DNA of 64,000 nt from Ahaetulla prasina (Eukaryota > Chordata > Lepidosauria > Squamata > Colubridae), in assembly GCF_028640845.1 (NCBI RefSeq), contig NC_080542.1, forward strand, positions 135,287,580 to 135,351,579, given 5' to 3'. The translations under genes were made by a program, and so were the position numbers. The notes beneath the pieces are model-generated. The model was not told the DNA's origin. It ran no database searches and saw only the letters and a program-made list of their open reading frames with translations. Shown here piece by piece: positions 24,055-35,310 of the stretch (its first letter is position 1; the number at the start of each line of letters is the position of its first letter).

Positions 24055-24195
24055 AATCTGAGATCTCATTTTAGTGACCTCAGAAGGATGGAAGGCTGTA
24101 TCAATCTTGGTCAGGATTGAATCAGTGGTCTTGGCAGTGGGCAGAGTTTGTCTGCAATACTGCACGCTAACCACTAAGCTACCAAGGCTCCTTGT
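23928..24195 (-). mobile_element. tRNA-derived SINE with internal (CA)n expansion
   Basis: Read on the minus strand: GGTAGCTTAGTGGTTAGCG head, GATTCAATCCTGACC B box, CTTCCATCCTTCTGAGG body, then AGAGAGGGCTGAAAATC and a tail in GCTATTG. The CA array at 24014-24052 sits where related copies have a short G/T-rich segment. Confidence 0.75.
24012..24052. repeat. (CA)n microsatellite
   Basis: About 20 CA units inside the SINE. Confidence 0.95.
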
Positions 24196-24559
24196 ACACT
24201 TTTCAACCCAATTGGTCTCTAGAGGCAGCATTCCTAGGCTTTGGGTAAAAGAGATAAAGACACTTTCATTGTTATAGCAATCATGATAAGATAAATATCT
24301 ATTCTTCTTTAAAGCCACCCAAGTGTGTCACATAAGAGTGAAATCCATATTTAACTATGGATGGGGTGAAGAACCTATCCTGAACCATTTATGTTGACTG
24401 AGGTTGAATCTTTATGTCACTTCCATCTTTTCTATTTTTTCTCACTTTAAAGTTTGAACTTTAATATGTTAATTTAAAAGAATTCCAGCTGTAGCGTGAT
24501 ACAACAAAGGGATGGATTTTCTTAATTGCATCACTGTATTTATCATTTTCTACATCTCT

Positions 24560-24950
24560 TCCAACGTTACAACGCTCTTTTTGAAGTGCAGCCACAAAAA
24601 CCATAGATAGTATTCCAAGTGTAGACACACCATTGATTTTTATGAAGGTATTATGATACCGTATTGGCAGTTTTGTTTTTTATGCCTTTCCTAATGACCC
24701 ATGAGAAGGAACAAATCAGTCTTTTAACAGCAGACACTCACTGGATCCATGTTTTCTCGTGCTATCTGACACAATTCCAAGATCTTTTTCTTTGTCAGAT
24801 GGCAACACCACTAACTTTTTGATGAATGCATTCTATGAACACTATTTAAAATCTACCCTTATGATCAACTGGATTCCTTCCAACTGAATTCTCATTTTGT
24901 CATAGGCATCACAACGTTCTATTATGGAAATATTGTGTGCTTATCTATAT
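24560..24950 (-). mobile_element. Old CR1-like LINE relic
   Basis: CAGCCACAAAAACCATAGATAG..GTATTCCAAGTGTAG and CCAAGATCTTTTTC resemble the CR1 segments at 5270 and 34140-34260 in the same orientation, strongly diverged. No open frame remains. Confidence 0.45.
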
Positions 24951-26320
24951 TCTATTGCTGTAGTTTATCAAGGTAAATTGCAGAGATTATCAGGTATCCA
25001 TAGTGTCATACAACAGACATTTTCCCCTTTTTACATGCATGTGAAGCACTTGGTACTGTTAACACCTCGCTCCAATGAATGCCCCACGCAGACTATTTTA
25101 AAAGTTCTTCCAGTAAGTCACAGATGCATGTGCCTTACACCATTGCGTGAAAAAGAATGGGAATATGCATAATCCCTTCTCCCTATTTCAGAAGCTGGAA
25201 AGTATTTGTACTTTCTTCCTTTATTTTAGTTTCGTTCGCTTAAGTTTGTTCACTTCTAAAGCTTTTTCCCCCAAATTAGAAATTACACTTTGGTGTTTCT
25301 GTAACCCCTAAGAAACTTTATAATGGACTTGGAATATATTTATGTTGTTTTTGCAATTTTTTTGTTAACTTGTAGGTTATCAAAGCCCTCTTTCTCTCCA
25401 TTTCATTTTTGGAATTAGGAAGGAATATTGCAAAGGGTATGGTTTAGTTTTAAGGGAACAATTTCTCTATTTTAAAAAAAAATGAATGAACAAAGATTAA
25501 AATGCTAACATAGAAGCAATTTCTCTGTTGCAATTGTTCCCCTCTTTTCTGTGAGTAATTGCATAGAAGACTTCCTGGAAATTTTCTAATTTAGTTGCAC
25601 CTAGCACACATACCCATTCAATCCCTACATCCATATGAAAACAAGCACTTAATACAGGTAACAAAAATATAACTCAATGTTTATTTATTAAATATTAGCA
25701 AACATCAAAACAGACAAAACAACTGACAAAACAGAACAAACCTTAGGGGAAAAAGTATGAAAAATCATACATTAACAACAGCCTCAATAAAAATGTTACC
25801 CTTTATTATTCCAGATAGTCTGCAACGTGGGGTGTGTGTGTGTGTGTGTGTGTGTGTATACCCTCACACACACTCACACACACACACACACACACACGTC
25901 TTCATATCTGTTTAAGATTTATAGAAGAAAAATGTCAATACCCACACTAGTGTAGACAGAGAAGTTTAATTTTATTAAAACTAATAATAATAATAATAAG
26001 ATAATTTTATTTCAGCGGAGAGAATTGAGCTAAATTAGCATTCTCATTCTCCTAGTTTATTGTTAATTTCAACTTTCACATGACTCTTGAACATGATATG
26101 AAGAAACAAAATAACCTTTATAGTTATAGAAATTTAGAAGTGTGGTTCCATGCATAAAAATGCTTATAGTGACTATTTGGGTACTTTTGTAAGCAAAAAC
26201 ACTGTATTGTTGGCTGAGAACCTGAATAATTTGCAGCAGATGTTAGGTAGATTGTATGTCAGACTGAAAAGAGTAGATCTGAAAAATTACGTATCAAAGG
26301 GAGAGGTGGTTGTGTTTAGC
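24951..26320. other. Intronic sequence with GT/CA microsatellite
   Basis: (GT)n at 25831-25857 faces (CA)n at 25863-25898, forming a possible hairpin. Nothing else recognised. Confidence 0.55.
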
Positions 26321-26324
26321 AAGA

Positions 26325-26425
26325 AAAATTTTATTTATTTATTTATTTATTTATTTTATTAGATTTATAAACCGCCCTTCTCCCGAAGGACTCAGGGCGG
26401 TGTACAGCCAAAGTAAAAAGAGACA
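26325..26425 (-). mobile_element. L2-type LINE 3' tail
   Basis: TTTA repeat, then AAACCGCCCTTCTCCCGAAG and GACTCAGGGCGGTGTACAG: the hairpin end of the L2 family read in reverse, as at 59325. Confidence 0.75.
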
Positions 26426-26534
26426 TGGTGTGAACAATTGTGATCTGTGATTCAGTTTTACGTGTGGATTAGTCTTAGAGGGTGTTCCCACTGTTATAGT
26501 CTTAGTTTTATGGGGGAAGTAGTTTTCTTGATAA

Positions 26535-26820
26535 AGTTTTTGGAAATTGGTTTGCCATTGCCTACTTTCTAGGACAGGGGTGTTAAACTTGCATCATCAT
26601 GGTGTGACGTATGATTACTTTTTCCCCTTTGCTAAACCAGGAATGGGTGTAGTCAGCATGTGATGCATCTGCACCATGGGCCACAAGTTTGACACCCCCA
26701 GCCTAGGACTAAGATTGTCCCAAAGCCATCCAGCTGACTTCATGTCTAAGACAGGAATAGAATTCACAGTGTTTAACCTAATTCCTGAATCCTACCCCAA
26801 ACTGACTCTATTTAGATAAT
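26535..26820 (-). mobile_element. tRNA-derived SINE split by a hAT element
   Basis: GGTTTGCCATTGCCTACTTTC on the left and GGACTAAGATTGTCCCAAAGCC onward on the right are parts of one SINE (head-to-tail minus) separated by 26575-26700. The same SINE family on the plus strand lies at 30573. Confidence 0.6.
26575..26700. mobile_element. Short hAT inserted in a SINE
   Basis: Left end CAGGGGTGTTAAAC, right end AGTTTGACACCCCCA; flanks TTCTAGGA and GCCTAGGA share 6 of 8 bases. Confidence 0.75.
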
Positions 26821-27099
26821 AAACTTTTAGAATAAAAATGTATTTTGGCATAAAGGTGAAAAAAGGGCTTGGGCTAGGCTGCCTTGAGATCTGTGGTTGT
26901 ATTTATCTGGTTGGTTAGCTTTTAGTGATTTGCTTTCATTAGTGATGTTTTTGCCATTCTACTATGGCATTGCTTGCCATGGTGTAAAACATTTACCTTG
27001 GCATTAGCATGCCATTAGAAATATTATTAAGAGAGCATTTTCATGGTTAGTCTTAGATTTTTGTTATGGGAAGGATTTCAAATCAGAAGACATTTAGGG

Positions 27100-27650
27100 C
27101 AGGGGTGTCAAACTCGCATCAAGGTTGTATTTGACCTCAGAGGGACAGAGGGGAGGCGTGGCTGAGGGTGGACGTGGGCATGGTCGGTGTGACACAGGAC
27201 TCATGTTGGGGGCACTTGTGGTGGCCAAATGCTAAAGCAGGACTTTCCTTAAACCCTCCCTCACTCTCATTTTAATCTCCTTCCTTCCTTCCTTCCTTTT
27301 TCTCCTTTTTCCTTCCCTCTTCATTCTCCTTTCTTCTTCCTTCCACTCTTTCCTTATTTTTCCTTCCTTGCTCTCTTCCCATCTTTCCTTCTTTTTCTTT
27401 ATCTTTCCTCTTTCCCTTTCTCCTTTCCTGTCCTTTCTTGCATGCTCAAATGCAAAAGGGGAAACATTTCTCCTTTTCTTTTGTTTTTAGTTTGTTTTGC
27501 TACCCCTCTGCCAGCAAAAATGGAGCTCCATTTTTGCTGGCAGAGGCACTGTGGGCCGGTCCTTTGCTGTTTCCAGGCCAGCCCAACAGGCCACATCTAA
27601 GCACCCCATGGGCTGGATCCAGCCCGCGGGCCTTGAGTTTGACACTCTTG
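27100..27650. mobile_element. Non-autonomous hAT (CAGGGGTGTCAAAC family), 551 bp
   Basis: Ends CAGGGGTGTCAAACTC and GAGTTTGACACTCTTG; flanks ATTTAGGG and GTTTAGGG (7 of 8). A TTCC-rich pyrimidine tract fills 27275-27430. GCCAGCAAAAATGGAGCTCC followed by its near complement forms a hairpin at 27510-27545. Confidence 0.88.
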
Positions 27651-27658
27651 GTTTAGGG

Positions 27659-28160
27659 TAAGACATTTCTGTTGCCATTGGAATGAAGATAGCATTGATG
27701 TTGGACTTCTTTGAGGCCTATGGTTCAATTTGTTATGAGGCTTAGGTTAATAGGAAACCAGTAGAAGTTGACTAGCAACTTTAACTAATTCTGGATTTGT
27801 CCCATATATTTTTCCCTTTGTCAAGTCATCAGAAGCATTATCAGTTTAAATTGCTACTGCTGATCTGCCATGTATACAGAACCTCCCCCTTATTTGAAAA
27901 CCTTGATTACAATTCATACTCCTGTTCACTCAACTCAATAATGCAATCAAGGTCAATTAGTTTTTCTTTGTTGTGGACCTTTTCCTACATGGCTGCTGCT
28001 CTCTGAAATCACATCCCTCCTTGTGCTACATCTTGAGGACCTTTATGGAGAAGGAAAAACTTATCATTATTTGCTTTAGTATCAGGAAATTTCTTACTTT
28101 GATTTTTAAAATATTTTATTATGGTATGCTATGATTGTTTATATATATATATATAAAATT
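27659..28160. other. Unique intronic sequence
   Basis: No recognised repeat or gene. Confidence 0.5.
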
Positions 28161-28164
28161 TTCA

Positions 28165-28465
28165 TTTATTTATTTATTTTATTTATTTATTTTGTCACAA
28201 CAATATATGTAGGTATCATACAAAAAAAGATTATATAGTATATAAATGTTATCTGTACTACACCTAATTATATAGTATATAAATTATATATTTATAATTA
28301 TATAAATAGTATATAAATTATAAATTATAATTATAAATTATATATATATAAATTTATAGTATATAAATTATAATTTATAAATTATATAAATTATAATTAT
28401 ATAGTATATAATTATATAGTATATAAATTATATAGTATATAAATTATCTGTACTACACCTAATTG
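28165..28465 (-). mobile_element. LINE 3' tail followed by an AT-rich palindromic repeat
   Basis: TTTA units, then TTTGTCACAACAATATATG as in the 35000 copy. From about 28230 the TATATAGTATATAAATTA phrase repeats irregularly to 28450, bounded by two copies of ATCTGTACTACACCTAATT (28250 and 28445). Confidence 0.6.
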
Positions 28466-30570
28466 TAGCTACACATCTAGTTAAACTACCACTACTTTTA
28501 GTATTAATTTGTTAACCTTTGTAAAATGCTTACTAAAGATGGAAAAATGAATGAAGAAGTTTTAAGATGTGCAAATGAAACTAGAATTGTATGTGGCCTG
28601 TTGTAAGGAATGAATGATTGTCAAATAAAGAATCCACTTTGTTATACGGAAATGAGAATTGGGTAAGTTGAATGCAGTGGTAATGGAGTACTTAAAAAAG
28701 ATAGAATCAAGAATGAATCTGTTTTAAATGAATGTGGAGTGAATACAAGAGCTATAAAGCAAAAGAAGTACATACATGTGAACTGTAATATAGAGAGAAT
28801 GAATGGCAATTGAATTATAAAATATATGAAGGATGAGTAACGGACTAAGAGATGGGATAAAGCAAGAAATTTAGGATTGCATGGAATCGATAAGTTTAGA
28901 AACAAAGAGTAATTCATAAAATTGGAATATGGACATGAATTTGATTTGCGAAGGTAGGATGTTAATGAATGCGTTTGTTATGAACAAATGTTATGAACAA
29001 ATATTATTAACAAATTTGCTATGAACAAATGTTATGAACAAATGTTAACAAATGTTATGAGTGTAGCTGTATTTCTTTTCCTTTTTTAATCTCATGTCTT
29101 TAATTTCCTGACTTTCAACCTGCCTATTGATATAAGCGATACTTTATTCATATAGAAATAGGTCACAACCTGGAATATACTCTTTTGCATGTAATTGAAA
29201 TGAAAACATTATTTCCATACATATTTTTTTTCACCAAATATTCCAGCCACCAGATAGTAAAATAACTTTCAAGAGGAATAAAATTATCACTTCAAATGTA
29301 GCATGGAATATCAGATGTCAGAAAGAATAAACAAAGAGATCTAAGATGAACCTTCACAAATTTACAGATAAAAAATTTCATTTTCATTCTGTAAAATGAA
29401 ATTAAGATTTTTGGAAGAAATAATTTCTCCGGTCTAATATAAATCATGGCAGTTTAATAATCTTACCATCACAGCTGTTTCATGTTGGAAACACATTTGA
29501 ACCAAGCCTAAGAAATGAACCTATGATAAAGTGTAAAGTTGGTTTAAATTACCTTAATTAATTAGTTTAAATCAATCACTTCATGTAATTGCTTCCTTTA
29601 CATTTGGTTAAAGCTTTCTTTTGAAAGCCTTTCCATAAAAAAATTATTGGCAACCTGAGGTTTGGGAAGATTGTAGGTTGCTTTCTTAATATGGTATCAT
29701 TCATTGCAAGGTTGTTTTTCAAGTCTTCATCCAACTCATGTTTCTATTCCAAAGTTGTCCTGAAAGTATCACAGTGATTGAGTGAGATAGTCAGGTTCTA
29801 AATTACAGAACAAATTGGAATAGGAGGAACCAATTGTTTAAGTTCCCTAAAACAAAATTATTAGTTTCTTTATTCTTTTGACAATACATGAGTACAATAT
29901 AGCAAGTCACGCGCTTCCATGAAAACCTTTGACTGAAAAATACCAGAAATATTAACAGAGACAGATACAAAATTATTTTTGCAGGAAAAACAACAACATG
30001 TGCCTTCATAATAGTACTATAAGTGTGAAAACAATTCCAGATGGAATTGTTAATCAGTTGATCAGATGGTCAACATAAGTCACTAGAATAAAGACCAAAG
30101 ACTAGGCTGTGTTAACAGAAGTATAGTTTCTATATAACAGAAAACCATAATTTTATTTTATTCCACCTTGATCAGAATCCATTCCAAATACTATGTGTAT
30201 TTCCAGGCACCACATTTTAAAAAAATAAGTTTTAAAGAACTCAGAACAGTTTCAGGGAAAGCAGGTAACTGTGCTCAGGGAATGGAAAAATAAAACCTGC
30301 AGGAGACTGAAGAAAGTGGGCATGTTTAGCTCTAAAAAAAGACAACTAAAGGAGATTTGCTATTCCTTATGGAATAATGTATTGAAATTACATGCAGGCA
30401 AATTCTAACTGCATGTTAAAAAGAAGAGCAGTATAAGTGGTACTAGCCATTCAGAAAGATCAGATTCTCCTGGATGAATTGAAATAGAAGCTAGGTTACC
30501 ATCTGCTGGGGAAGTTTTCATTTGGATTGTAGCATTGAACTGGATATTCAACTTGATGTCTCTGAGTTTC
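28466..30570. other. Intronic sequence with a short tandem block
   Basis: 28500-28960 might be a very old non-LTR relic but no motif survives. 28975-29060 has about six imperfect copies of a GTTATGAACAAAT unit. The rest is unrecognised. Confidence 0.45.
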
Positions 30571-30572
30571 AG

Positions 30573-30785
30573 AGCCAGTTTGATGTAATAGTTAAGGTGT
30601 TGGCCTAGAAACCTCAAGACTGTGAATTCTAGGTCTTCCTTAGACATGAAAGCTTTTTGGTCAGTTACTCTCAACCCACATCCCAGGGTTGTTGTTATGA
30701 GAGAAAACAGGAAGCAAGAAGCATTAAGTATGTTGTCTGCCTTAATTTTAAATATAAAAGCAGTATAAAAATATAATAATAATCC
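30573..30785 (+). mobile_element. tRNA-derived SINE
   Basis: GAGCCAGTTTGATGTAATAGTTAAGG head, TGTGAATTCTAGGTC B box, CCCAGGGTTGTTGTTATGAG body and an A/T-rich end with TAATAATAA. Same family as the split copy at 26535. Confidence 0.75.
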
Positions 30786-30839
30786 TTTCCAATCATGGTA
30801 ATTTGTGGAAATAATTAATAGGAATAATTATGAGGTAGT

Positions 30840-31095
30840 TAGGTTTCCCAGCTTCTGCCAACCTAGCAGTTCAAAAGCACATAAAAAATGCAGGTAGAAA
30901 AAAAGGGTCCACTTTTGGTGGGAAGGTAACAGCATTCCGTGCACCTTTGATGTTTAGTCATGCTGGCCAGATGACAATGGAGACGTCTTCAGACAGCGCT
31001 GGCTCTTCAGCTTTGAAATGCAGATGAACACCACCTCTTAGAATCAGGAATGACTAGCACATATGTGCAAGTGGGAACCTTTATCTTTTAGTTAA
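30840..31095 (+). mobile_element. Sauria SINE, 5'-truncated
   Basis: Starts at CCCAGCTTCTGCCAACCTAG and proceeds to TGACTAGCACATATGTGC; the tRNA-like head is missing. Confidence 0.8.
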
Positions 31096-31099
31096 GTTT

Positions 31100-32115
31100 G
31101 AAATTATGACAGTTGTGGAGTTGCCCACAATCAAACTAAGGAAAATAGCCAACATTTTAGAAGATGGGGTCAAAATTCAGAAGGATCTTGACAGACTTAA
31201 AAACTGGACCCTATCCGACAAAATGCAGTTCAGTGGTGCGAAAAGTAAAGTTTTACATTTAGGCAAGGAAAACCAAACCTAGGAGTCCTAGTGGACAAGC
31301 ATTTAAATATCAGCCAGCAGTTTGCTGCAGCTGCCAAAAAAGCCAATGCAATCCTAGGTTGCATCAACTGAGGGATATTATCAAGATCATATGAAGTGTT
31401 GGTACCAATTTATACTGCTTTAATAAGCACTTGGAATGCATCCGGTTTTGATCACCATGATACAAAAAAGATATTGAGACTCTAGAGTGCAGAGAAGAGC
31501 AAGAAAGATGATGAGGGGACTGGAGGCTAAACATATGAAGAATAGTTACAGGAATTGGGTATGCCTAATCCAGGGGTCAGCAACCTTAAACACTCAAAGA
31601 GCCACAAAGGTCTTAACTAGAAGCCCCCATTCAATCCTGGAGCCGACCGGAAGTCTGGTTCCCCCATCATATTCTCCTCCTAGCACAGCATCCTTTTTCC
31701 TCTGCTGATCGGAAGTCCGGTTCCCCCACCATAGAGTCTCCTCCTAGCACAGCATCCTTTTTCCTCTGCTGACCGGAAGTCTGGTACCCCCACCATAGAC
31801 TCTCCTCCTATCACAGTGTCCTTTTTCCTCTACCTATCCCAACTGAAAGCCCTATCAGTTGTGGAGCCAACCAACCACAGGGAGCCACAGCAGCTCCAGA
31901 GCCGCAGGTTGCTGACCTCTGGCATAATCTAACCAAGAGAAGGCCTAGGGATGACTTGATAGCAGTCTTCCAATATCTGAGGGGATGCCACAAAGAAGAC
32001 ATGGTTGACCTATTCTCCAAAGCACCTGAAGGCAGGACAAAAAGTAATGGATGGAAATTTATCAAAGAAAGATCCAACCTAGAACCCATAACACAAGACA
32101 CCTCTTTTATGATGG
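31100..32115 (+). mobile_element. CR1-type LINE fragment split by a hAT
   Basis: 31100-31570 and 31930-32115 are colinear with the CR1 copy at 33700-34600 (reverse): AAATGCAGTTCAGTGG, GAGTGCAGAGAAGAGC and GATGCCACAAAGAAG. Decayed reading frame. Confidence 0.8.
31571..31921. mobile_element. hAT (CAGGGGTCAGCAACC family) in CR1
   Basis: Ends CAGGGGTCAGCAACCT and AGGTTGCTGACCTCTG are inverted copies. Flanks GCCTAATC (31563-31570) and GCATAATC (31922-31929), 7 of 8. The CR1 sequence resumes after the right flank. Interior has three CGGAAGTCTGGT-type subrepeats (about 31640-31790). Confidence 0.92.
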
Positions 32116-32273
32116 ACTCTACCATTTAAAATCAGAAATGCAATTTTACAAATTTAGGAATTGTACTTGTCAACTGATTTTAAAACATTTTAATAATAAA
32201 AAAATTTAAAAAAATACTGCTAAATAATTAATTGGGATGCAACTTCTCATTCTAAACCAGTGATGCAATAGGT

Positions 32274-32368
32274 CAGGGGTGTCAAACCCATGCCCGGTTT
32301 AGCGAACGGGGAAAAAGTCATGATACGTCATGTGACGACACCATGATGACATAGATTTGACACCACTG
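32274..32368. mobile_element. 95-bp hAT with perfect target duplication
   Basis: Ends CAGGGGTGTCAAACCC and GATTTGACACCACTG; CAATAGGT exactly on both sides (32266-32273, 32369-32376). Confidence 0.92.
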
Positions 32369-32426
32369 CAATAGGTAATGTTCGTTGGTATTAAAATCTA
32401 AAATACTGCAACTAAGAGGACAATTA

Positions 32427-33374
32427 CCGTGTTTCCCTGAAAAGAAAACATCCCCTGATAATAAACCCAATCTGTTGTGACCTAGGCCCAAGTAGTTATT
32501 ACCAGACACAATCAGTCCTAAACAAACATATTTTATTAGAACAGCTGAAAATTACTTCATTCTCAGCTTAGTCTAAATTAAGTCCAAAACAAAGTTCTTC
32601 CAAAAAAATCCTTTGGCCTTATCACAAACCTTTGTCTTCTTTGGCACCCTGCCAAAGGCTTTTCTTGGCAAAGCCCCACGAAGTTCAGAAACAAGAGATG
32701 CCAACTAGAACGTTGCTTTCCTACAAAAAGCCCAACAGGCCACATACAATTCTTTTCGCTTCAAACGTTGCTGCTCTTTTAAGCCTTATGGGAGGGGGCA
32801 ATCATCTCCTGGCCTTACCCCCGAGTCATCCTTTTTGCTTTAGTTTCTCTTGCCTTCTGGCAGCTCTTCGCATGCGTCCACTAGGAACAGGCTCCTCTTG
32901 TTCCTCTGCCTCTCTGCTTTCCACCTCTGGAGGCTTCAGAGTCCACACATTGCTCCCAGATGGCCCTGGCCCCATCTATGCCTCCGACACAGAACCCTCG
33001 TCCGGGCCTTCCCCTGACTCCATTGTCCTCCCCAACCTCCTCACTGTCCGACTCCAGTGCCAGCTCTGCAAGCTGCTGGCAGACCACAACACAATCGGGC
33101 TTTTGAGTGCATGTGCTAAAGGCCTCCCAAAAAATAAGCCCTCCTCAAAAATAAGCCCTCCCCGAAAATATTTAAATGCATGTGCAGCCAGTCCTTGCCA
33201 TTTGCTCTGGTTAGGGTTAGGGAGACAGAGCTGGAAATCAGGTAAGACAGCAAGAGTAGCCCCGACTTCCTCCATGTGCCCCAAAATAATAAGACCTCCT
33301 TGAGAATAAGGCCAAGCGCTTATTTCAGGGTTCAAAAAAATATAAGACAGGATCTTATTTTTGGGAAAACATGG
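32427..33374. mobile_element. TA-type DNA transposon (CCGTGTTTCCC ends) holding a solo LTR
   Basis: Ends CCGTGTTTCCCTGAAAAG and CTTATTTTTGGGAAAACATGG pair as inverted repeats, with TA at 32425-32426 and 33375-33376. The interior repeats AATAAGCCCTCC. Removing the LTR leaves about 324 bp, too short for a transposase. Confidence 0.8.
32473..33091 (-). mobile_element. Solo LTR, 619 bp
   Basis: Starts TGTTGTGACC and ends GACCACAACA, i.e. TG...CA with inverted ends. CAATC is on both sides (32468-32472 and 33092-33096), a 5-base duplication. On the minus strand a CTTAAAAGAGC TATA-like box and a late AATAAAA signal fit LTR order. No internal retrovirus-like genes are present. A 223-codon open frame over 32632-33303 is a by-product. 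Gypsy or ERV origin cannot be told from the LTR alone. Confidence 0.85.
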
Positions 33375-33574
33375 TACTTACCAGCAAGAGATAGAGACAG
33401 TGACAAAGCACCAGTGACTCTTTGATCTACATCAAAGTTTATCCTACATGCCACAACATCCTTCCTGAGATGACCAGATAACCAAGTGATTATAAATGCT
33501 CATTTTTACTTTATTTTTCTTTTCTGCATCAAAAGAGTGCTAATTAAAGAATATCACATATGGTCATCTGAAGG

Positions 33575-33609
33575 AAAGGATAATAATAATTAATAATAAT
33601 AATAATAAT

Positions 33610-33689
<80 letters not shown>

Positions 33690-33700
33690 CAACAACAATA
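33575..33700. repeat. (AAT)n/(AAC)n microsatellite
   Basis: AAT, AAC and AAT blocks next to the 3' end of the following CR1 copy, in the position of its tail. Confidence 0.9.
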
Positions 33701-34620
33701 TCAGAGTTGGAAGGGACCTTGGAGGTCTTCTAGTCCAACCCCCTGCCCAGGCAGGAAACCCTACACCATTTCAGACAAATGGTTATCCAACATTTTCTTA
33801 AAAATTTCCAGCATTGGAGGATTTACAACTTCTACAGGCCAGTTGTTCCACTAATTAATTGTTCTAACTGTCAGGAAATTTCTCCTTAGTTCTAAGTTGC
33901 ATCTCTCCTTAATTAGTTTCCACCCATTGCTTCTTGTTCTACCCTCAGGTGCTTTGAAGAATAGTTTGACTCCCTCTTCTTTGTGGCAACACCTGACTGC
34001 TATCATGTCTCCCCCAGTCCTTCTTTTCATTAAACTAGACATACCGAGTTCTTGCAACCGTTCTTCATATGTTTTATCCTCCAGTCACCTAATCATCTTT
34101 GTTGCTCTTCTCTGCACTCTTTCTATAAAGTGGTATTAACACTTCATGTGATCTTGATTCTATCCCTCTGTTTATGCAGCCCAGAACTGTCTTGGCTTTT
34201 TTGGCAGCTGCTTCATACTGCTGGCTCATATCTAAATGGTTGTCCACTAGATCTCCAAGATCCCTCTCACAGTTACTACTATTGAGCAAGGTACCACATA
34301 TCGGGTACCTGTGTATTTTGTTTTTTTTGGCCTAAATGTAGAACCTTACTTTTTTCACTGTTGAATTTCATTTTGTTAGATAGCAGTCAATATTCCAGTC
34401 TGTCAAGTTATTTCTGTATCTTGAGTCTATCTTCTAGAATGTTGGCTATTCCTGCCAGCTTGGTGTCATCTGCAAATTTGATGAGTTCCCCATCTATCCC
34501 CTCGTCCAAGTCATTGATGAAGATGTTGAAGAGTGCTGGGCCTAAAACAGAGCCTTGGCGTACTCCACTGCATACTTCCCTCCATGCGGATGTAGTCCCT
34601 CCATGTGGATAAGGATAAGG
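33701..34620 (-). mobile_element. CR1-type LINE with the end of the RT domain
   Basis: Minus strand, upstream to downstream: [19 protein letters not shown], then [16 protein letters not shown] with the catalytic ADD, then CERDLGDLVDNHLDM and MSSLMKRRTGGDMIA, and the 3' UTR GGAGGTCTTCTAGTCCAACC in reverse. Several frame breaks; 5'-truncated. Confidence 0.88.
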
Positions 34621-34989
34621 CTATTCAATCCTAGACCAAATTGTTGATCTAAACCACTGCTTTAAATGATTAGTCCACATATATTGTAGTCATAATATAC
34701 AGAGCTGCACAGCCAGAGTGACAGATGGAACTTTCTTTATGTTTCCATTCTATCGTACACAGATGGATCAATAGGTGGTCAGTGCAGGCAGATATATCCC
34801 ATAGATCATGTTTGAAGGAGGTCATAAAATCAAATTCCCCAAAATGCTGTACAAAAGAAAAAAAATTCCCCAACCAGGTTCCCTAAATTAGGAACTAGCC
34901 AAGACTTTTCCCATCAGTTTTCTCCTCCTCCAGACAACCTTGTGCCTTCCTAATATGCCAGAGCTACAGTTCGCACAACTCTGACTTAA

Positions 34990-34992
34990 TTC

Positions 34993-35031
<39 letters not shown>

Positions 35032-35310
35032 TTTTGTCACAACAATATATATAAGTATCATACAAAAAAGATTATATAGTGTATAAACATATATATGAGT
35101 AAATAATAGGAGGAATAAGCATATATTTATAAGAAGAAGAAAAAGAAAAACAATAGGACAGGAATAGGAGGCATGCCCCTTATGGTCCTCTTAGGGATGG
35201 GGTGAGGTCAATATTATAAAGTTTTTGGTTAAAGCTTTTGGGATTATGGGAAGAGATCACAGAGTCAGGTAAAGTATACCAAGCACTGATGTTTCTTAAA
35301 GTAGTCAAAG
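34990..35310 (-). mobile_element. LINE 3' end (TTTGTCACAACAATATAT tail)
   Basis: TTTA tail, the TTTGTCACAACAATATATA end, then GGGATGGGGTGAGGTCAAT and AAGCTTTTGGGATTATGGG, which match 54670-54760. Confidence 0.75.

Noticed and set aside
28500..28960. Possible RTE-type LINE C-terminus
   Set aside because: A vague resemblance of the order of words only; no intact motif in any frame.
33210..33226. TTAGGGTTAGGG, possible interstitial telomere repeat
   Set aside because: Only about two units, inside the TA-type element; not an array.
32632..33303. 223-codon open frame, longest after the ADARB2 exon
   Set aside because: It starts inside the solo LTR and runs past its end into the surrounding transposon; no domain, composition follows the LTR.
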